Origin: Sandaracinaceae bacterium
GTDB lineage: Bacteria > Myxococcota_A > Polyangia > Polyangiales > Sandaracinaceae
Direction: 5' to 3'
Length of the DNA stretch: 64,000 bases
Assembly (NCBI GenBank): GCA_020633195.1
Contig: JACKEC010000021.1
Location: forward strand, 1-64,000
Shown in pieces: positions 63,379 to 64,000 of this stretch. The first letter of the stretch is position 1; each line of letters opens with the position of its first letter. The notes below the pieces were generated by a model. It did not search any database and was not told where the DNA came from. It saw nothing but the letters and a program-made list of their open reading frames with translations. A program made the translations under genes and the position numbers.

Positions 63379-64000
63379 ATGAGCGCGATTCGCGAGTTCA
63401 TGGACCGCCACTACCTGCACTTCAACAGCCGCGAGGTCGTGGCGTCGGCGCGCGCCTGGAACGAGCACCTCGAGGCCGGCGGGAAGATGATGGTCACCCT
63501 CGCCGGCGCGATGAGCACCGCGCGGATCGGCCGCATCCTCGGGCGCATGATCCGGGCCGGGAAGGTCCACGCGATCTCGTGCACGGGCGCGAACCTCGAG
63601 GAGGACGTGTTCAACCTGCTCGCCGCGAACGAGTACGAGATCATCCACGACTGGCGGGCGCTGAGCGCGGCCGACGAGGAGGCGCTGTACGCGCGCGGCT
63701 TCAACCGCGTCACCGACACGTGCATCCCCGAGACGGTGATGAAGCACCTCGCCAAGCGCCTCTCCAAGAGCTGGAAGGCGTGCTGCGATCAGGGCATCTC
63801 GCGCAGCCCCGCCGAGCACCTGTTCGAGGTCCTCGGCGACGCGTCGCTCCGCGAGCACTACCAGATCCCCGAGGAGGATAGCTGGATGCTCGCCGCCAAG
63901 GAGATGGGCATCCCCGTCTTCGCGCCCGGCTGGGAGGACTCGACGACCGGCAACATGTTCGCCGGCGAGGTCATCAAGGGCGAGCTGCCGCACCACCAGT
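63379..64000 (+). CDS. Deoxyhypusine-synthase-family protein (partial)
   Basis: 207 residues are visible before the window ends. The sequence MSAIREFMDRHYLHFNSREV, VTLAGAMSTARIGRIL, VHAISCTGANLEEDVFNLLA and FAPGWEDSTTGNMFAGEVIK fits the deoxyhypusine synthase family, whose eukaryotic and archaeal members move an aminobutyl group from spermidine to a Lys of eIF5A. Bacterial members are often taken as homospermidine/carboxyspermidine-related or of unknown role. The C-terminal catalytic Lys region is beyond the window. ATG at 63379. Confidence 0.85.
   Translation, partial: MSAIREFMDRHYLHFNSREVVASARAWNEHLEAGGKMMVTLAGAMSTARIGRILGRMIRAGKVHAISCTGANLEEDVFNLLAANEYEIIHDWRALSAADEEALYARGFNRVTDTCIPETVMKHLAKRLSKSWKACCDQGISRSPAEHLFEVLGDASLREHYQIPEEDSWMLAAKEMGIPVFAPGWEDSTTGNMFAGEVIKGELPHHQ

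Overview
This is a very GC-rich chromosomal window from a myxobacterium-like organism, probably Myxococcota, order Polyangiales (Sandaracinus-like). The evidence is three eukaryotic-type Ser/Thr kinases (two with the myxobacterial-style juxtamembrane and tail layout, one with PEGA domains), an FHA-sigma54 activator, a MYXO-CTERM-type C-terminus, MopE-type Cys-rich calcium/metal-binding repeats, many lipoproteins, and the bacterial deoxyhypusine-synthase-like gene at the right edge. The taxonomic call is inference from gene content; no rRNA or complete tRNA gene was seen.

Layout. 1-9.5 kb: zinc-ribbon membrane protein, class III nucleotide cyclase, HAD hydrolase, two lipoproteins, then a GNAT / molybdopterin oxidoreductase / SGNH-hydrolase operon. 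9.5-16.8 kb: two divergent kinase modules (kinase + FHA-sigma54 activator, facing kinase + periplasmic TPR-like protein), then a beta-lactamase-fold lipoprotein and a putative outer-membrane protein. 16.9-25.3 kb: TPR membrane protein, M50-like protease/cysteine synthase pair, and a giant kelch + Cys-rich-repeat surface protein. 25.4-34.5 kb: HD-GYP/PhoH pair, HEAT-repeat protein, duplicated-domain exported protein, subtilisin-like lipoprotein, small membrane proteins. 34.7-39.4 kb: citrate synthase, CHAD-CYTH protein, envelope proteins. 39.9-53.2 kb: an envelope region with tolQ, tolR, a tolA/tonB-like gene and tolB, interrupted by a 4.9-kb opposite-strand surface-protein gene; two large paralogous lipoproteins follow tolB. 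53.2-57.6 kb: RlmN-like radical SAM enzyme, PEGA kinase, RNA ligase rtcB. 57.6-62.3 kb: a restriction-modification island. 62.3-64 kb: archease, a TPR-like membrane protein and a partial deoxyhypusine-synthase-family gene.

Most notable. (1) A fused methyltransferase-PstI/BsuBI-type nuclease gene plus a second PD-(D/E)XK-like protein and a transposase remnant sit between archease and rtcB, two functionally coupled RNA-ligase genes that are otherwise collinear; short related repeat boxes lie at both edges. (2) Three paralogous lipoproteins (4.1-6.2 kb and the pair after tolB) share a C-terminal pattern reminiscent of TULIP/BPI lipid-binding folds; the pair's place next to tolB suggests an undescribed envelope-lipid function. 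(3) Short elements built from hairpins or terminal inverted repeats and CCGTGC hexamers sit on gene 3' ends at three places, one enclosing a fragment of a four-helix-bundle gene; a separate 23-bp perfect inverted repeat sits on another convergent stop pair. (4) The 4.9-kb MopE-like gene looks like an in-frame fusion of two surface proteins. Function calls rest on motifs read by eye; no database search was run.
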